Counted from the first letter of the stretch, positions 9,057-17,981 are shown. The stretch: DNA of 55,812 bases from Bdellovibrionaceae bacterium UBA2316 (GCA_002345205.1 DDVI01000072.1:1-55812); one strand, 5' to 3'. Numbers and translations are program-made. The notes: generated by a model not told the origin, from the letters alone.

Positions 9057-10517
9057 CTATTCCAATCTATAGTTAGGAGCTTCTTTAGTGATCGACACAT
9101 CGTGAACATGCGATTCACGCAGACCTTGCGATGTAATCTGTACGAACTTCGCACGCTTTTGCAGTTCTTCGATGTTTTTCGCACCGATGTAGCCCATACC
9201 TGATTTCAATCCACCTACTAATTGATGAATGATCGCCGAGGCATTGCCTTTATACGGCACTTTACCTTCAATACCTTCTGGTACCAGTTTATCAAATTCC
9301 GACACGTCCGCTTGACCGTAACGATCTTTAGAACCCTTTTGCATCGCTGCCAACGATCCCATACCACGGTACATTTTGTACGTACGGCCTTGGTATAAAA
9401 TCGTTTCACCCGGTGACTCTTCTGCCCCGGCTAGCAAGTTTCCGATCATGACTGTGTTCGCACCCAGCGCCAAGGCTTTTGCAATATCGCCCGAAAACTT
9501 AATACCGCCATCGGCGATAATTGTTTTACCTAATTTTTTAGCGACGGCTGCACATTCAACCACGGCAGAAATTTGTGGCATACCCACACCCGCAACAATA
9601 CGAGTCGTGCAGATACTGCCTGGGCCAACGCCCACTTTAACGATATCAACCCCCGCTTTAATTAAAGCTTCGGTGGCCTCTCCCGTAACCACGTTACCAG
9701 CAACGATCGTTACGTCCTTGTGTGCCGCACGAACCGACTTAACCATTTCAAGTACGTTTTTAGAATGACCATGGGCCGTATCGATACACAAAACATCCAG
9801 GTGGGCACCGATTAAAGCTTCTGCCCGATCGCGGGCTTCTGGCCCTACTCCAATGGCAGCACCCACAAATAAACGACCATGTGAATCTTTGGTTGCCTGT
9901 GGGAACGCTTGCGCTTTTTCGATATCCTTGATTGTGATTAAACCTTTAAGTTCACCTTTTTGATTTACGACAGGTAATTTTTCGATTCGGTGTTTTTGCA
10001 AAATCTTTTTTGCTTGTTCAAGAGTCGTTCCTTCTTGAGTCGTCACTAGATTTTCTTTCGTCATTATATTTTCAATCGGTTGATCTACATTTGTTTCAAA
10101 TCGTAAATCACGATTCGTCAAAATACCAACTAGCATTTTTCCCGTCGTTATAGGCACGCCACTGATCGAATATTTGGACATCAGCGCCAAAGCCGCACTG
10201 ACTTTTTCTTTTGGACCCAACGTGATTGGATCTTGGATCATGCCGCTTTCGTATTTTTTAACTTTTTCGACTTCAAGAACTTGCTTATCAATATCCATGT
10301 TTTTGTGGATGATGCCTAAGCCACCTAATTGCGCCATGATACGAGCAATTTTATTTTCCGTTACTGTATCCATTGCTGCCGATATGATCGGCGTATTCAA
10401 ATACTTGTCGCGCGCAAAGAATGATCTTGGTGTGATCTCGGTCGGAACGATTTCCGAATATTGAGGAAGCAACAAGATATCATCGAACGTTAAAGCATAA
10501 GGAATTTTTTGATCCAT
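9057..10517 (-). CDS. guaB: Inosine-5'-monophosphate dehydrogenase
   Basis: Oxidises IMP to XMP with NAD+, the committed step to GMP. The TIM-barrel start LTFDDILLLPQYSEI is followed by a CBS pair (about 90-215, e.g. ISGVPITTGKMLVGILTNRDLRFE). The catalytic loop GPGSICTTRIVAGVGMPQ contains the active Cys, and the flap YRGMGSLAAM follows. I chose the ATG at 10515-10517, which is preceded by AAAGGGG at a normal distance and yields 486 residues; an upstream in-frame ATG adds nine residues with no family similarity. It is followed by guaA after 2 nt. Confidence 0.98.
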   Translation of the reverse strand: MDQKIPYALTFDDILLLPQYSEIVPTEITPRSFFARDKYLNTPIISAAMDTVTENKIARIMAQLGGLGIIHKNMDIDKQVLEVEKVKKYESGMIQDPITLGPKEKVSAALALMSKYSISGVPITTGKMLVGILTNRDLRFETNVDQPIENIMTKENLVTTQEGTTLEQAKKILQKHRIEKLPVVNQKGELKGLITIKDIEKAQAFPQATKDSHGRLFVGAAIGVGPEARDRAEALIGAHLDVLCIDTAHGHSKNVLEMVKSVRAAHKDVTIVAGNVVTGEATEALIKAGVDIVKVGVGPGSICTTRIVAGVGMPQISAVVECAAVAKKLGKTIIADGGIKFSGDIAKALALGANTVMIGNLLAGAEESPGETILYQGRTYKMYRGMGSLAAMQKGSKDRYGQADVSEFDKLVPEGIEGKVPYKGNASAIIHQLVGGLKSGMGYIGAKNIEELQKRAKFVQITSQGLRESHVHDVSITKEAPNYRLE

Positions 10518-10534
10518 GTGCGAACCCCTTTCTG

Positions 10535-11044
10535 TTAGTACCACGTCGTGTACAAACGATAATTATCTGCGGACTGTTTTAAAAATTTTATTTCGTCTTC
10601 TTTTAATTTGCGAACGGCTTTTGCGGGACGACCCAGAATCAACCAACCTTCGTCTTCGCAGCGGAACCCTTCCGTAACTAACGAGCCAGCACCCACGATG
10701 CAGTTCTTGGCGATGAAACTTCCGTCCATCAAAATACTACCCATCCCAATCAAACAACGATCAGAAATAGTAGTTCCATGCATAAGAACTTGGTGACCGA
10801 TCGTGACTTCATCACCAATCGTCGTTCCCCATTTATTAAATGTTCCGTGAATAATAGACCCATCTTGAATGTTGGTCGCGTTTCCGATTCGAATGGGCAT
10901 AACGTCCCCGCGAATCACTGTTTGATACCAAACAGAACTAGCCTCGCCGATCTCGACATCGCCAATAATATTGGCGGTCTCTGCGACAAAAACACTCGGG
11001 TGAATTTTTGGTGTAAAACCTCGGGCAGTACGTATGAGTGACAT
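10535..11044 (-). CDS. Gamma-carbonic anhydrase family protein (left-handed beta-helix)
   Basis: A 169-residue hexapeptide-repeat protein of the YrdA/CaiE/PaaY group. The repeats run from about 15 to 130 (IGDVEIGEASSVWYQTVIRGD, TIGDEVTIGHQVLMHGTTI and so on). The metal-binding histidines expected of gamma-carbonic anhydrases are visible in SIIHG and GHQVLMHG. The C-terminal helix (RKLKEDEIKFLKQSADNYRLY) is typical. Such proteins are trimeric, zinc- or iron-dependent, and often of unproven activity. It lies 17 nt upstream of guaB in the operon. The fold is clear; the substrate is not. Confidence 0.88.
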   Translation of the reverse strand: MSLIRTARGFTPKIHPSVFVAETANIIGDVEIGEASSVWYQTVIRGDVMPIRIGNATNIQDGSIIHGTFNKWGTTIGDEVTIGHQVLMHGTTISDRCLIGMGSILMDGSFIAKNCIVGAGSLVTEGFRCEDEGWLILGRPAKAVRKLKEDEIKFLKQSADNYRLYTTWY

Positions 11045-11052
11045 GCCCTAGT

Positions 11053-11646
11053 TTATTGAAGATATGTGGTGTTTTTCAATAACAATTTTTGCTTTTCGAT
11101 CAGATTTTTTGTCAAATCATCGCCTTCGACCTGAACAACTTTAGCTTTGTTAATAAAGTTCAAAGTCGCAAATATAGGCACTCTTAGGGCGATGCACAGG
11201 CTCATGGCTTGATCGGCGTATAATTTGATAGAGCTCGAGTTCTTATTTCCGCTAAAATACAACCGAACCAGCTGGCGATTGCCTTTTGTTTGCACAAAAA
11301 CACACTGCTTAAGTTCCACTCCGAGCGTTTTCAGCATGATGGCCATCGCACGATGAGGCTGCGCGAGCTGCATATCGGGTGCTAAATTTAGTTGAGCTAG
11401 AATTAAACTCGCTTCCACGGGATTTACCATCACAGGAAGTGTTAAATTTTGCGCTTTGTCCTTCAAAAAGAAAAACGTATTTTTTAAATCGGTAGCTACG
11501 GAAATTCCGTAGGGCCACAAATGAATCAAATCATTCTGGTGGAACGATTCCTCTTCACCCGCATCCTCAAACCGAATGTCCACACCCAAAGCGTTTTTCA
11601 TCTCGGGAAATTCGATTTTAAGACGCTTTTTAGTTAATTGATCCAA
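11053..11646 (-). CDS. Bifunctional nuclease domain (BFN/DUF151) family protein
   Basis: A 197-residue protein whose residues about 65-170 match the BFN/DUF151 fold: a short first strand, then LAPDMQLAQPHRAMAIMLKTLGVELKQ, then the pattern I-K-L-Y-A-D-Q-A-M-S-L-C-I-A-L-R-x-P-I that corresponds to the iDaRpSDAiaLAlr-PI motif. The motif is imperfect (the usual R-P-S is Y-A-D-Q), so nuclease activity is uncertain. Its start overlaps the end of miaB by 17 nt, a neighbourhood also familiar from other delta-type proteobacteria. Confidence 0.65.
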   Translation of the reverse strand: MDQLTKKRLKIEFPEMKNALGVDIRFEDAGEEESFHQNDLIHLWPYGISVATDLKNTFFFLKDKAQNLTLPVMVNPVEASLILAQLNLAPDMQLAQPHRAMAIMLKTLGVELKQCVFVQTKGNRQLVRLYFSGNKNSSSIKLYADQAMSLCIALRVPIFATLNFINKAKVVQVEGDDLTKNLIEKQKLLLKNTTYLQ

Positions 11647-13054
11647 CCATTTCTCCTCTAAAAACTGCCGGGTAGGCTTTTGTGATTTTTACATTGACCG
11701 TACGGCCAATCATACCCTGCTCAGTCTCTGGTGCTTCAAAATACACCAGCTTGTTCTGACGGCTACGGCCTGAATATTTAATCATGCCTTCGCGTGGTTT
11801 ATCATCGTCATCATGTTTCTTTTCTACTAAAATATCTAATACGCGATTTTCATACGCACGTGCTAATTCAAATGCCATTTTATTGTGGGATTCAAATAAA
11901 CGCTGCAAACGATCTGATTTTACATCCTCGGGAACTTGATCTTCAAATTTGGCCGCTTTGGTGTTTGGACGTGGCGAATACATGAACGCAAATATTGTTT
12001 CATAACCTACTTCTTGAACCAACGACAGCGTGTCCTGGAATTCTTCTTCTGTCTCACCTGGAAAACCGCAGATGATGTCGGTCGAAAGCACCACATTTGG
12101 GATCGTTTTCTTTATCATTTTGATTTTTTCGATATACTCTTCGCGTGTGTAACCGCGGTTCATCAAATTCAGAATACGAGAATTTCCACTTTGGAATGGC
12201 AGATGGATGTATTCACAAATTTTATCTGGATGCTGGGCAATTACGTCCATTAACTCTTGATCGAAATCTTTTGGATGTGACGTAGTGAAACGGATACGCT
12301 CGATTGGCGTTTCTACTGCAATAGATTTCATTAATTGCGCTAGGTTGGTGCCACAATCACTTTCGTACGAGTTTACATTTTGACCAAGTAAAGTGATTTC
12401 TTTCACACCCCGTTTTGCCAATGTTTGAATATCCTGCATAATGTGCGCCTTAGGACGGCTTTTCTCACGACCACGAGTGAACGGAACCACACAGAATGTA
12501 CAGAAATTATCGCAGCCTTTTGTGATATTAACAAACGTCGATACGCCTGGATTTCTAACAAGTGTTTCCACGTGATACGGATCACGGTGAGCAAAACCAG
12601 CTTTTACGATCTTGCTTTTTTCTTCTTTACGTTTGCTTTCTTGCTCGATCAGGTTTTGTAAAATGTCAGGCAGTGTATCAATCGTGTCCGTACCGAAAAC
12701 GAAATCGATCAACGGTTGATTTTTGATCAGCTTGTCTTTTTCTTGCTGACCCACGCAGCCGCCAATACCGATTTTTAGTTTTGGATTTTGGTCTTTTAGG
12801 CGCTTGTACTTACCGACTTCAGAGTAAACTTTGTGAACCGGTTTTTCACGGATAGAGCAGGAATTGATTATAATTACCGAGGCCTCTAACGGATTATCAA
12901 CTGGCGTGAAATTCGCCATCTCTAAAAGAGTGTACATACGATCCGAATCGTTCACATTCATCTGGCATCCATAGGTTGAAATGTAAACACCGCGACCGTT
13001 GCCAATGTCTTGATTTTTATAAGAAAATGACTGATTTTCGATTGTAGTTTCCAC
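11630..13054 (-). CDS. miaB: tRNA-2-methylthio-N6-dimethylallyladenosine synthase MiaB
   Basis: Adds the methylthio group to i6A37 of tRNAs using two 4Fe-4S clusters. The N-terminal UPF0004 domain has Cys30, Cys66 and Cys100 (YGCQMN, NSCSIRE, GGCVGQ). The radical SAM motif CDNFCTFC (181-188) binds the second cluster, and a TRAM domain closes the protein (about 405-470). At 474 residues the length is normal. The start is a GTG at 13052-13054 after AGGCGG. It is the first gene of the minus-strand operon and has a good promoter just upstream. Confidence 0.97.
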   Translation of the reverse strand: METTIENQSFSYKNQDIGNGRGVYISTYGCQMNVNDSDRMYTLLEMANFTPVDNPLEASVIIINSCSIREKPVHKVYSEVGKYKRLKDQNPKLKIGIGGCVGQQEKDKLIKNQPLIDFVFGTDTIDTLPDILQNLIEQESKRKEEKSKIVKAGFAHRDPYHVETLVRNPGVSTFVNITKGCDNFCTFCVVPFTRGREKSRPKAHIMQDIQTLAKRGVKEITLLGQNVNSYESDCGTNLAQLMKSIAVETPIERIRFTTSHPKDFDQELMDVIAQHPDKICEYIHLPFQSGNSRILNLMNRGYTREEYIEKIKMIKKTIPNVVLSTDIICGFPGETEEEFQDTLSLVQEVGYETIFAFMYSPRPNTKAAKFEDQVPEDVKSDRLQRLFESHNKMAFELARAYENRVLDILVEKKHDDDDKPREGMIKYSGRSRQNKLVYFEAPETEQGMIGRTVNVKITKAYPAVFRGEMVGSIN

Positions 13055-13082
13055 GTGTACCGCCTACGTCTTGGGAAAAAAA

Positions 13083-13111
13083 GTCATAAGGGGAAAAACC
13101 CGTTGTGTCAA
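13083..13111 (-). promoter_or_regulatory. Sigma-70-type promoter of the miaB-to-lipB operon
   Basis: On the minus strand a consensus -35 TTGACA (13106-13111) is followed after 17 bp by -10 TATGAC (13083-13088). Transcription would begin near 13076, about 22 nt before the miaB GTG. The -35 overlaps the -35 of the divergent promoter for the gene at 13163. Confidence 0.65.
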
Positions 13112-13131
13112 ACGGAAGTTTCATATATAGA
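13103..13131 (+). promoter_or_regulatory. Sigma-70-type promoter for the 13163 gene
   Basis: TTGTGT at 13103-13108, a 17-bp spacer, and TATAGA at 13126-13131 on the plus strand, with the ATG at 13163. The -35 hexamer shares 3 bp with the -35 of the opposing miaB promoter, so the two may compete for polymerase. Confidence 0.5.
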
Positions 13132-13162
13132 ATCCGCTTCTACTCACCTACTGGGAGGGATT

Positions 13163-13783
13163 ATGCGCGCTCGTAGAACCGACTCAAAAAAATGGACCAG
13201 CCTACCACAAGAATATATGGAAAATGTCCATTCGACACTGACATCCCAGTACGAAAAGCAACTCAATGGCGCTGAGGTCGTTTTCGAAGGCCGCGTGTAT
13301 GAAAAAGAAGTGATCGTCCGCATCGGATTCTTACCTAAAGGTCGCTTAAAACAGCATAATTTCGAATTGGCTTTCGACATGCCTGAAGCCAAAGACCAAG
13401 TTTTAAACAAATTAAACAGTGGCTTGGACTTTTTAGATTCATTGTTCACTGAATTTTTTGCCAAAGACGGCTTTGAGAACTCGGAATACGAAGAAACGTT
13501 ACCTGTACTTTGGAAACCTCTATCGTCAGGCAAAGATATTTTCCACTTTCAGTACTCGACTGAAAACTCAAAACTTGAATCGATGGCAGACGAATGGTTA
13601 TCTAAGCAAGGTAAGGCATTAGTGAATGAGTTAGACCTTGAAGTCGACGAACTAGATGCTTACAATTTTTCAGAACAGTACGATGCAGAAACTCTAGAGA
13701 AAATCATCGAGCTTAAGAAAACTGAAAAAGAATTTGCTGATAACGACATCGAACATAACGAAGGTGACCAGCACCTTCATTAA
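13163..13783 (+). CDS. Uncharacterised acidic protein, 206 aa
   Basis: Not assigned to a family. The ATG at 13163 is preceded by GGGAGGGA, so I prefer it to the in-frame codon at 13055, which would overlap the promoter. The protein has no signal peptide or membrane segment. Residues 20-130 look like a compact alpha/beta domain (EVVFEGRVYEKEVIVRIGFLPKGRLKQ), and the C-terminus is strongly acidic, ending in EHNEGDQHLH. It is divergent from miaB and convergent with the serine protease. Probably cytoplasmic. Confidence 0.7.
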   Translation: MRARRTDSKKWTSLPQEYMENVHSTLTSQYEKQLNGAEVVFEGRVYEKEVIVRIGFLPKGRLKQHNFELAFDMPEAKDQVLNKLNSGLDFLDSLFTEFFAKDGFENSEYEETLPVLWKPLSSGKDIFHFQYSTENSKLESMADEWLSKQGKALVNELDLEVDELDAYNFSEQYDAETLEKIIELKKTEKEFADNDIEHNEGDQHLH

Positions 13784-13827
13784 ATGACAGAGAACATCTG
13801 CCCCCCGCGCCTCAGTCGAAATAACCT

Positions 13828-14706
13828 TTAGATTTCATTTCCCATCGTTTTTAAAATCCAGGCTTTATATGTCTGAACCTTAACGAGCATTCCTTTACTG
13901 AGGCAGGTACTTGGCTTTCCTTTTTCGATCGCAAATCCATGGGTGATACCTACTAAATACAGTTTTCCTTTACTTTGCACAAACGTGGGCCCCCCAGAGT
14001 CGCCACTACACACCCCAGAGCCTTTGGTTTGATCGACGTAAAAAAATGTCCCCCAGTCTTCGACGATGCGAAGTCCCGCTGACTTGTTTAATCGATACGA
14101 TGTTGTTGGCGATTCTTTCACGCTGATATCAATTGTTCGACCGTACCCAGCCGGGAAAACAAGATCACCAACATACAACTCAACTTCGCTTGGCAAAATG
14201 GATATCGACGCGAAACCAGACGGAATTTCCGTGGCCAGTTTTACGACAGCAAGATCAAAATGCTCATCGAGCGCATTACTCCTATAATAAGGATGGGGAC
14301 TGACTAATGTTCCAAAAGCTTTAGGGGCATTTTTCAAACTCACTGAGGACTGCGCAAAGAAAACTTCCATCACGCTAATCTTTTTAAGGGGATCTTCTTT
14401 TGATAAACAATGAGCCGCAGTTAATACAGTTTTTTTACCAATGATCACGCCGGTACATAAGCTAAAACTATCTGGTTTTGGATCTGTATTTTTGGCTAAT
14501 TGATACGAATGAATCAGAACTGTGTACTTTGCAATAGGGTCTGAACTTGTGACTTCAAGCCCATTTATAATACTTTGTCTGTCTTTATTTTCTAATTTTT
14601 CAGAATTATTTTTTTGACCGCAGCTTGATAGCAGCAGAGAAAAAATCCCCAAGAATAGAATACTCTGTTTCACGCCCACCCCGATACAGAGTAAATACTT
14701 AAGCAA
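13828..14706 (-). CDS. Trypsin-like (S1A) serine protease lipoprotein
   Basis: Secreted endopeptidase. The signal sequence ends in the lipobox LLLSSC (Cys29), so the mature protein is likely lipid-anchored. The catalytic triad is complete: His99 in LTAAHC, Asp151 in FDLAVVKL, Ser237 in CSGDSGGP. SIINGLEV at about 46 resembles the IVGG zymogen cleavage site, implying activation by processing. The first 11 codons may not be translated: an in-frame GTG at codon 12 (VKQSILF) gives a more usual signal peptide. Such secreted trypsins are abundant in predatory bacteria, where they could act on prey proteins (inference). Confidence 0.92.
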   Translation of the reverse strand: MLKYLLCIGVGVKQSILFLGIFSLLLSSCGQKNNSEKLENKDRQSIINGLEVTSSDPIAKYTVLIHSYQLAKNTDPKPDSFSLCTGVIIGKKTVLTAAHCLSKEDPLKKISVMEVFFAQSSVSLKNAPKAFGTLVSPHPYYRSNALDEHFDLAVVKLATEIPSGFASISILPSEVELYVGDLVFPAGYGRTIDISVKESPTTSYRLNKSAGLRIVEDWGTFFYVDQTKGSGVCSGDSGGPTFVQSKGKLYLVGITHGFAIEKGKPSTCLSKGMLVKVQTYKAWILKTMGNEI

Positions 14707-14814
14707 ACGAAATGCCGTCGGATCAAGGGTTTAAAGCAAATTCATCCACTCTCAAGATCTCTGCGCACGACAAAAATTGTCGAACATTTTTACATCACGA
14801 ATTTTTTTCAAGCT

Positions 14815-14834
14815 GTTAGAGTGAGCGCTCTAAC
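14815..14834. promoter_or_regulatory. Dyad upstream of aceB, possible repressor operator
   Basis: GTTAGAG and CTCTAAC form a 7-bp perfect dyad around TGAGCG, just upstream of aceB and downstream of a weak promoter-like pair (TTGTCG at 14778-14783, 17 bp, AATTTT). The form, with a central AGCGCT, resembles operators of TetR-type regulators of fatty acid or acetate use. No T-run follows it, so it is not an intrinsic terminator. The function is inferred from position. Confidence 0.4.
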
Positions 14835-14894
14835 TACCTGCGGAGAAAAAAGTTTTTGTACCTTTCCATTTTTTTTTGTGCAACGAATTTAGTT

Positions 14895-16505
14895 ATGCAA
14901 AAAAACACAGTTAAAAAAACATTTGTTTTTAAAAATTACTCTGTAGAGAATTTTAACCTAAATGAACAGCAAATTACAGACGCGGTTTTAACTCCGACAA
15001 ATTTGGCGTTTCTTGAAAAACTTCATAAAAAATTTAACTCTCAACGCAAAAAATTACTTCAAGATCGTTTCACCTTGGCAAAGAAAATTGATTCTGGATA
15101 TATTCCGCAGTTTCCCAACGAAACGGCGTACATTCGTAATTCCAACTGGAAAGTCGCTGACTGTCCAGCGGACTTAAGCAAACGTAAGGTCGAAATTACG
15201 GGACCAGCCGAAGCTAAAATGATCGTCAATGCACTTAACTCTGGTGCCGATGTGTTCATGGCGGATTTAGAAGACGCACTTTCCCCAACTTGGGAAAATG
15301 TAATCGCCGGTCACTATAGTTTAATGTTAGCGGCGGATAAGACGCTTACGTTCAATGGTGGCAAAGGCAAAACCTACTCCCTAAATCAAACCCTTACGAC
15401 GCTGCTTGTGCGACCACGCGGCCTACATTTAGAAGAGAAAAATATCGAATTCGATTCTGAACCTATGAGCGCCTCGCTTTTTGATTTCGGTTTAAATTTT
15501 ATCTTAACAGCCAAAACCAAAATCAAACATGGCTCTGGTCCCTACTACTACTTACCTAAAATGGAATCTTACTTAGAAGCCCAATGGTGGAATGAAGTTT
15601 TTGAATGGGCGCAGGCCGAGCTTAAAATCCCTAAGGGAACAATCCGTGCAACAGTTTTAATTGAAACCTGTTTAGCCGCCCTTCAAATGGATGAAATTCT
15701 ATACTCTCTAAAAGATCATATGGCCGGTCTAAACGCTGGACGCTGGGATTATATTTTTAGCTTTATTAAAAAATTCAAAAATAACAAAAAATTTATTTTC
15801 CCCGACCGGCAGCAAGTCACGATGAACCTACCTTTCATGAAATCATACTGCGAACTCCTGGTTAAAACTTGCCATTACCGGGGAGCACATGCGATTGGCG
15901 GAATGGCCGCGTTTATCCCTAATCGAAATGAACCTGAGGTTACAGCAAAAGCCATTGAACAAATCAAAGCAGACAAAAAACGCGAGGCCTTATTAGGTTT
16001 TGATGGAACTTGGGTGGCGCATCCGGATTTGATCGCAATTGCCCGTCATGAGTTTGATGTGGTTTTAGGACAGGCCGACAATCAAAAACACAAACAGCTT
16101 ACGGTTCAGATTACACCAGATCAAATTCTAGATACTCATGTTCCAGAAGGCAAAGTCACAGAAAACGGTGCCCGTACGAACATCAATGTATCCTTACTTT
16201 ATATCGATCGCTGGTTAAGCGGCACGGGTGCGGCGGCCCTTTACAATTTGATGGAAGACGCGGCTACCGCAGAAATTTCTCGTAGTGAAATTTGGCAATG
16301 GCTAAAATTTAACGTGGCATTAATCGATGGACGCCCATTTACTGTTGAATTGTATCAAGATTTAAAAAAACAGGAATTGCACAAAATCAAAGAGCAGTTC
16401 ACCACGCAGTATCTAGACAAGGCTTCGGAAATTTTAGATCAATTAGTTTTAACTAATGAATTTCCAGAGTTCTTAACTACTCATTCATATAAAGATTTAA
16501 TTTAA
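14895..16505 (+). CDS. aceB: Malate synthase (type A)
   Basis: Condenses glyoxylate and acetyl-CoA to malate in the glyoxylate shunt. The start of the barrel (LTPTNLAFLEKLHKKFNSQRKKLL) and the motif FMADLEDALSPTWEN are typical of malate synthase A, as are GTIRATVLIET and AGLNAGRWDYIFS, and ADNQ near the end. From the ATG at 14895 the protein has 536 residues, close to the usual 530; a TTG at 14856 with GGAG upstream would add 13 poorly conserved residues, and the T-run in that stretch argues against it. The ATG has no clear SD. It is followed by aceA 34 nt downstream. Confidence 0.95.
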   Translation: MQKNTVKKTFVFKNYSVENFNLNEQQITDAVLTPTNLAFLEKLHKKFNSQRKKLLQDRFTLAKKIDSGYIPQFPNETAYIRNSNWKVADCPADLSKRKVEITGPAEAKMIVNALNSGADVFMADLEDALSPTWENVIAGHYSLMLAADKTLTFNGGKGKTYSLNQTLTTLLVRPRGLHLEEKNIEFDSEPMSASLFDFGLNFILTAKTKIKHGSGPYYYLPKMESYLEAQWWNEVFEWAQAELKIPKGTIRATVLIETCLAALQMDEILYSLKDHMAGLNAGRWDYIFSFIKKFKNNKKFIFPDRQQVTMNLPFMKSYCELLVKTCHYRGAHAIGGMAAFIPNRNEPEVTAKAIEQIKADKKREALLGFDGTWVAHPDLIAIARHEFDVVLGQADNQKHKQLTVQITPDQILDTHVPEGKVTENGARTNINVSLLYIDRWLSGTGAAALYNLMEDAATAEISRSEIWQWLKFNVALIDGRPFTVELYQDLKKQELHKIKEQFTTQYLDKASEILDQLVLTNEFPEFLTTHSYKDLI

Positions 16506-16539
16506 ACCCTAAAAGGATTAACAAAAACAAGGAGCACGC

Positions 16540-17850
16540 ATGCAACAATGGGAACAACAACAAGTCCAAACACTTAAACAGTCTTGGACAACGGATAGCC
16601 GCTGGAAAGGTATCACACGAAACTACACTCCGGAACATGTAGTATCTCTACGTACATCGCTTCCAATCGAACACACAATTGCAAACCATGGCTCAAAAAA
16701 ACTTTGGACATATTTAAACACAGAAGCATATGTAAATACATTCGGTGCATTGACTGGTGCGCAAGCGGTTCAAATGGTTAAGGGCGGATTAAAATCTATC
16801 TACCTTTCTGGCTGGCAAGTCGCGGCTGATAACAACATGTCTGGTCAAACCTACCCTGATCAATCTTTATATCCATCAAACTCGGTTCCTCAAGTGGTTC
16901 AACGCATCAATAACGCCTTCCAACGAGCCGATCAAATCGATCGTCAAAACACGAAAGGTCCTCAAAAAGGGACGGACTGGTACGCACCGATCGTCGCTGA
17001 CGCCGAAGCTGGTTTCGGTGGCCCATTGCATGCGTTCGAACTAATGAAATCAATGATCACTGCAGGCGCGTCTGGCGTTCACTTTGAAGATCAATTAGCA
17101 GCAGAAAAAAAATGCGGACATTTAGCTGGTAAGGTTCTTGTTCCAACGTCAACCTTCGTTCGCACTCTGCAATCGGCGCGTCTAGCTGCTGACGTGTTGA
17201 ACGTTCCTTCTGTTATTATCGCACGTACAGATGCTCAATCAGCAAACTTGATGACATCTGATATCGATCCAGCCGACAGACCATTTTTGACTGGTGAACG
17301 TACTCCTGAAGGTTACTACATGATCAAAGGTGGCAATGACTATGCGATCGCACGAAGCTTGGCGTACGCGGAATACGCGGACGTATTGTGGTTCGAAACG
17401 TCAACTCCAAACTTGAAAGAAGCCGAAGCGTTTGCCAAAGCAATCCATGCCAAATATCCAGGTAAGTTACTGGCGTACAACTGCTCGCCGTCATTCAACT
17501 GGAAAAAGAATTTATCAGACGCTGATATCGCTCGTTTCCAAAAACAGTTAGGCGAATGGGGTTTCAAATTCCAATTCATCACATTAGCTGGATGGCATTT
17601 AATCAACTACCACACATTCAACTTGGCTCAAGGTTATGCAGCGACCGGAATGCCAGCCTACGTGGATCTACAAGAAAAAGAATTCGCAGCCGCACCAGAA
17701 GGCTACACAGCCGTGAAGCACCAACAAGAAGTAGGAACAGGCTATTTCGACCAAGTGTTGAACGTTATCACTGAAGGAACAGGATCAACGTCGGCACTTA
17801 AAGGCTCTACAGAACACGATCAGTTCACAGAAACCCATCATACACATTAA
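16540..17850 (+). CDS. aceA: Isocitrate lyase
   Basis: Splits isocitrate into glyoxylate and succinate. The signature KKCGHLAGKVL contains the catalytic Cys192; the Mg-binding acidic stretch VADAEAGFGG and HFEDQL come before it. At 436 residues it belongs to the short (ICL1) type. The start is preceded by a strong AAGGAG. With aceB it forms a two-gene glyoxylate shunt operon, ended by the terminator at 17886, allowing growth on acetate or fatty acids. Confidence 0.97.
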   Translation: MQQWEQQQVQTLKQSWTTDSRWKGITRNYTPEHVVSLRTSLPIEHTIANHGSKKLWTYLNTEAYVNTFGALTGAQAVQMVKGGLKSIYLSGWQVAADNNMSGQTYPDQSLYPSNSVPQVVQRINNAFQRADQIDRQNTKGPQKGTDWYAPIVADAEAGFGGPLHAFELMKSMITAGASGVHFEDQLAAEKKCGHLAGKVLVPTSTFVRTLQSARLAADVLNVPSVIIARTDAQSANLMTSDIDPADRPFLTGERTPEGYYMIKGGNDYAIARSLAYAEYADVLWFETSTPNLKEAEAFAKAIHAKYPGKLLAYNCSPSFNWKKNLSDADIARFQKQLGEWGFKFQFITLAGWHLINYHTFNLAQGYAATGMPAYVDLQEKEFAAAPEGYTAVKHQQEVGTGYFDQVLNVITEGTGSTSALKGSTEHDQFTETHHTH

Positions 17851-17885
17851 CCACAGTTTCAATTTCCATTCGAGGAAACCTTAGC

Positions 17886-17919
17886 CCCGCATTCATCACA
17901 GAATGCGGGTTTTCTTTTT
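17886..17919 (+). terminator. Intrinsic terminator after aceA
   Basis: CCCGCATTC and GAATGCGGG form a perfect 9-bp stem with a 6-nt loop, followed by TTTTCTTTTT. This is a strong rho-independent terminator for the aceBA operon. Confidence 0.9.
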
Positions 17920-17981
17920 AAAGTGTACCTCCTACATTTTTGCCACGCAACGCGTGACAGAAATGTAGGAGGTACACTTTA
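17919..17981. repeat. 21-bp inverted repeat with nested hairpin
   Basis: Two perfectly complementary 21-bp arms (17919-17939 and 17961-17981) flank a 21-nt centre, and the centre holds its own 5-bp hairpin CACGC-AAC-GCGTG (17943-17955). The right arm contains TAGGAGGTA, a strong Shine-Dalgarno sequence that is buried in the stem. The structure begins on the last T of the aceA terminator. It resembles a mobile palindromic unit (REP/MITE type); whether it recurs in the genome cannot be seen from this window. Confidence 0.85.
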
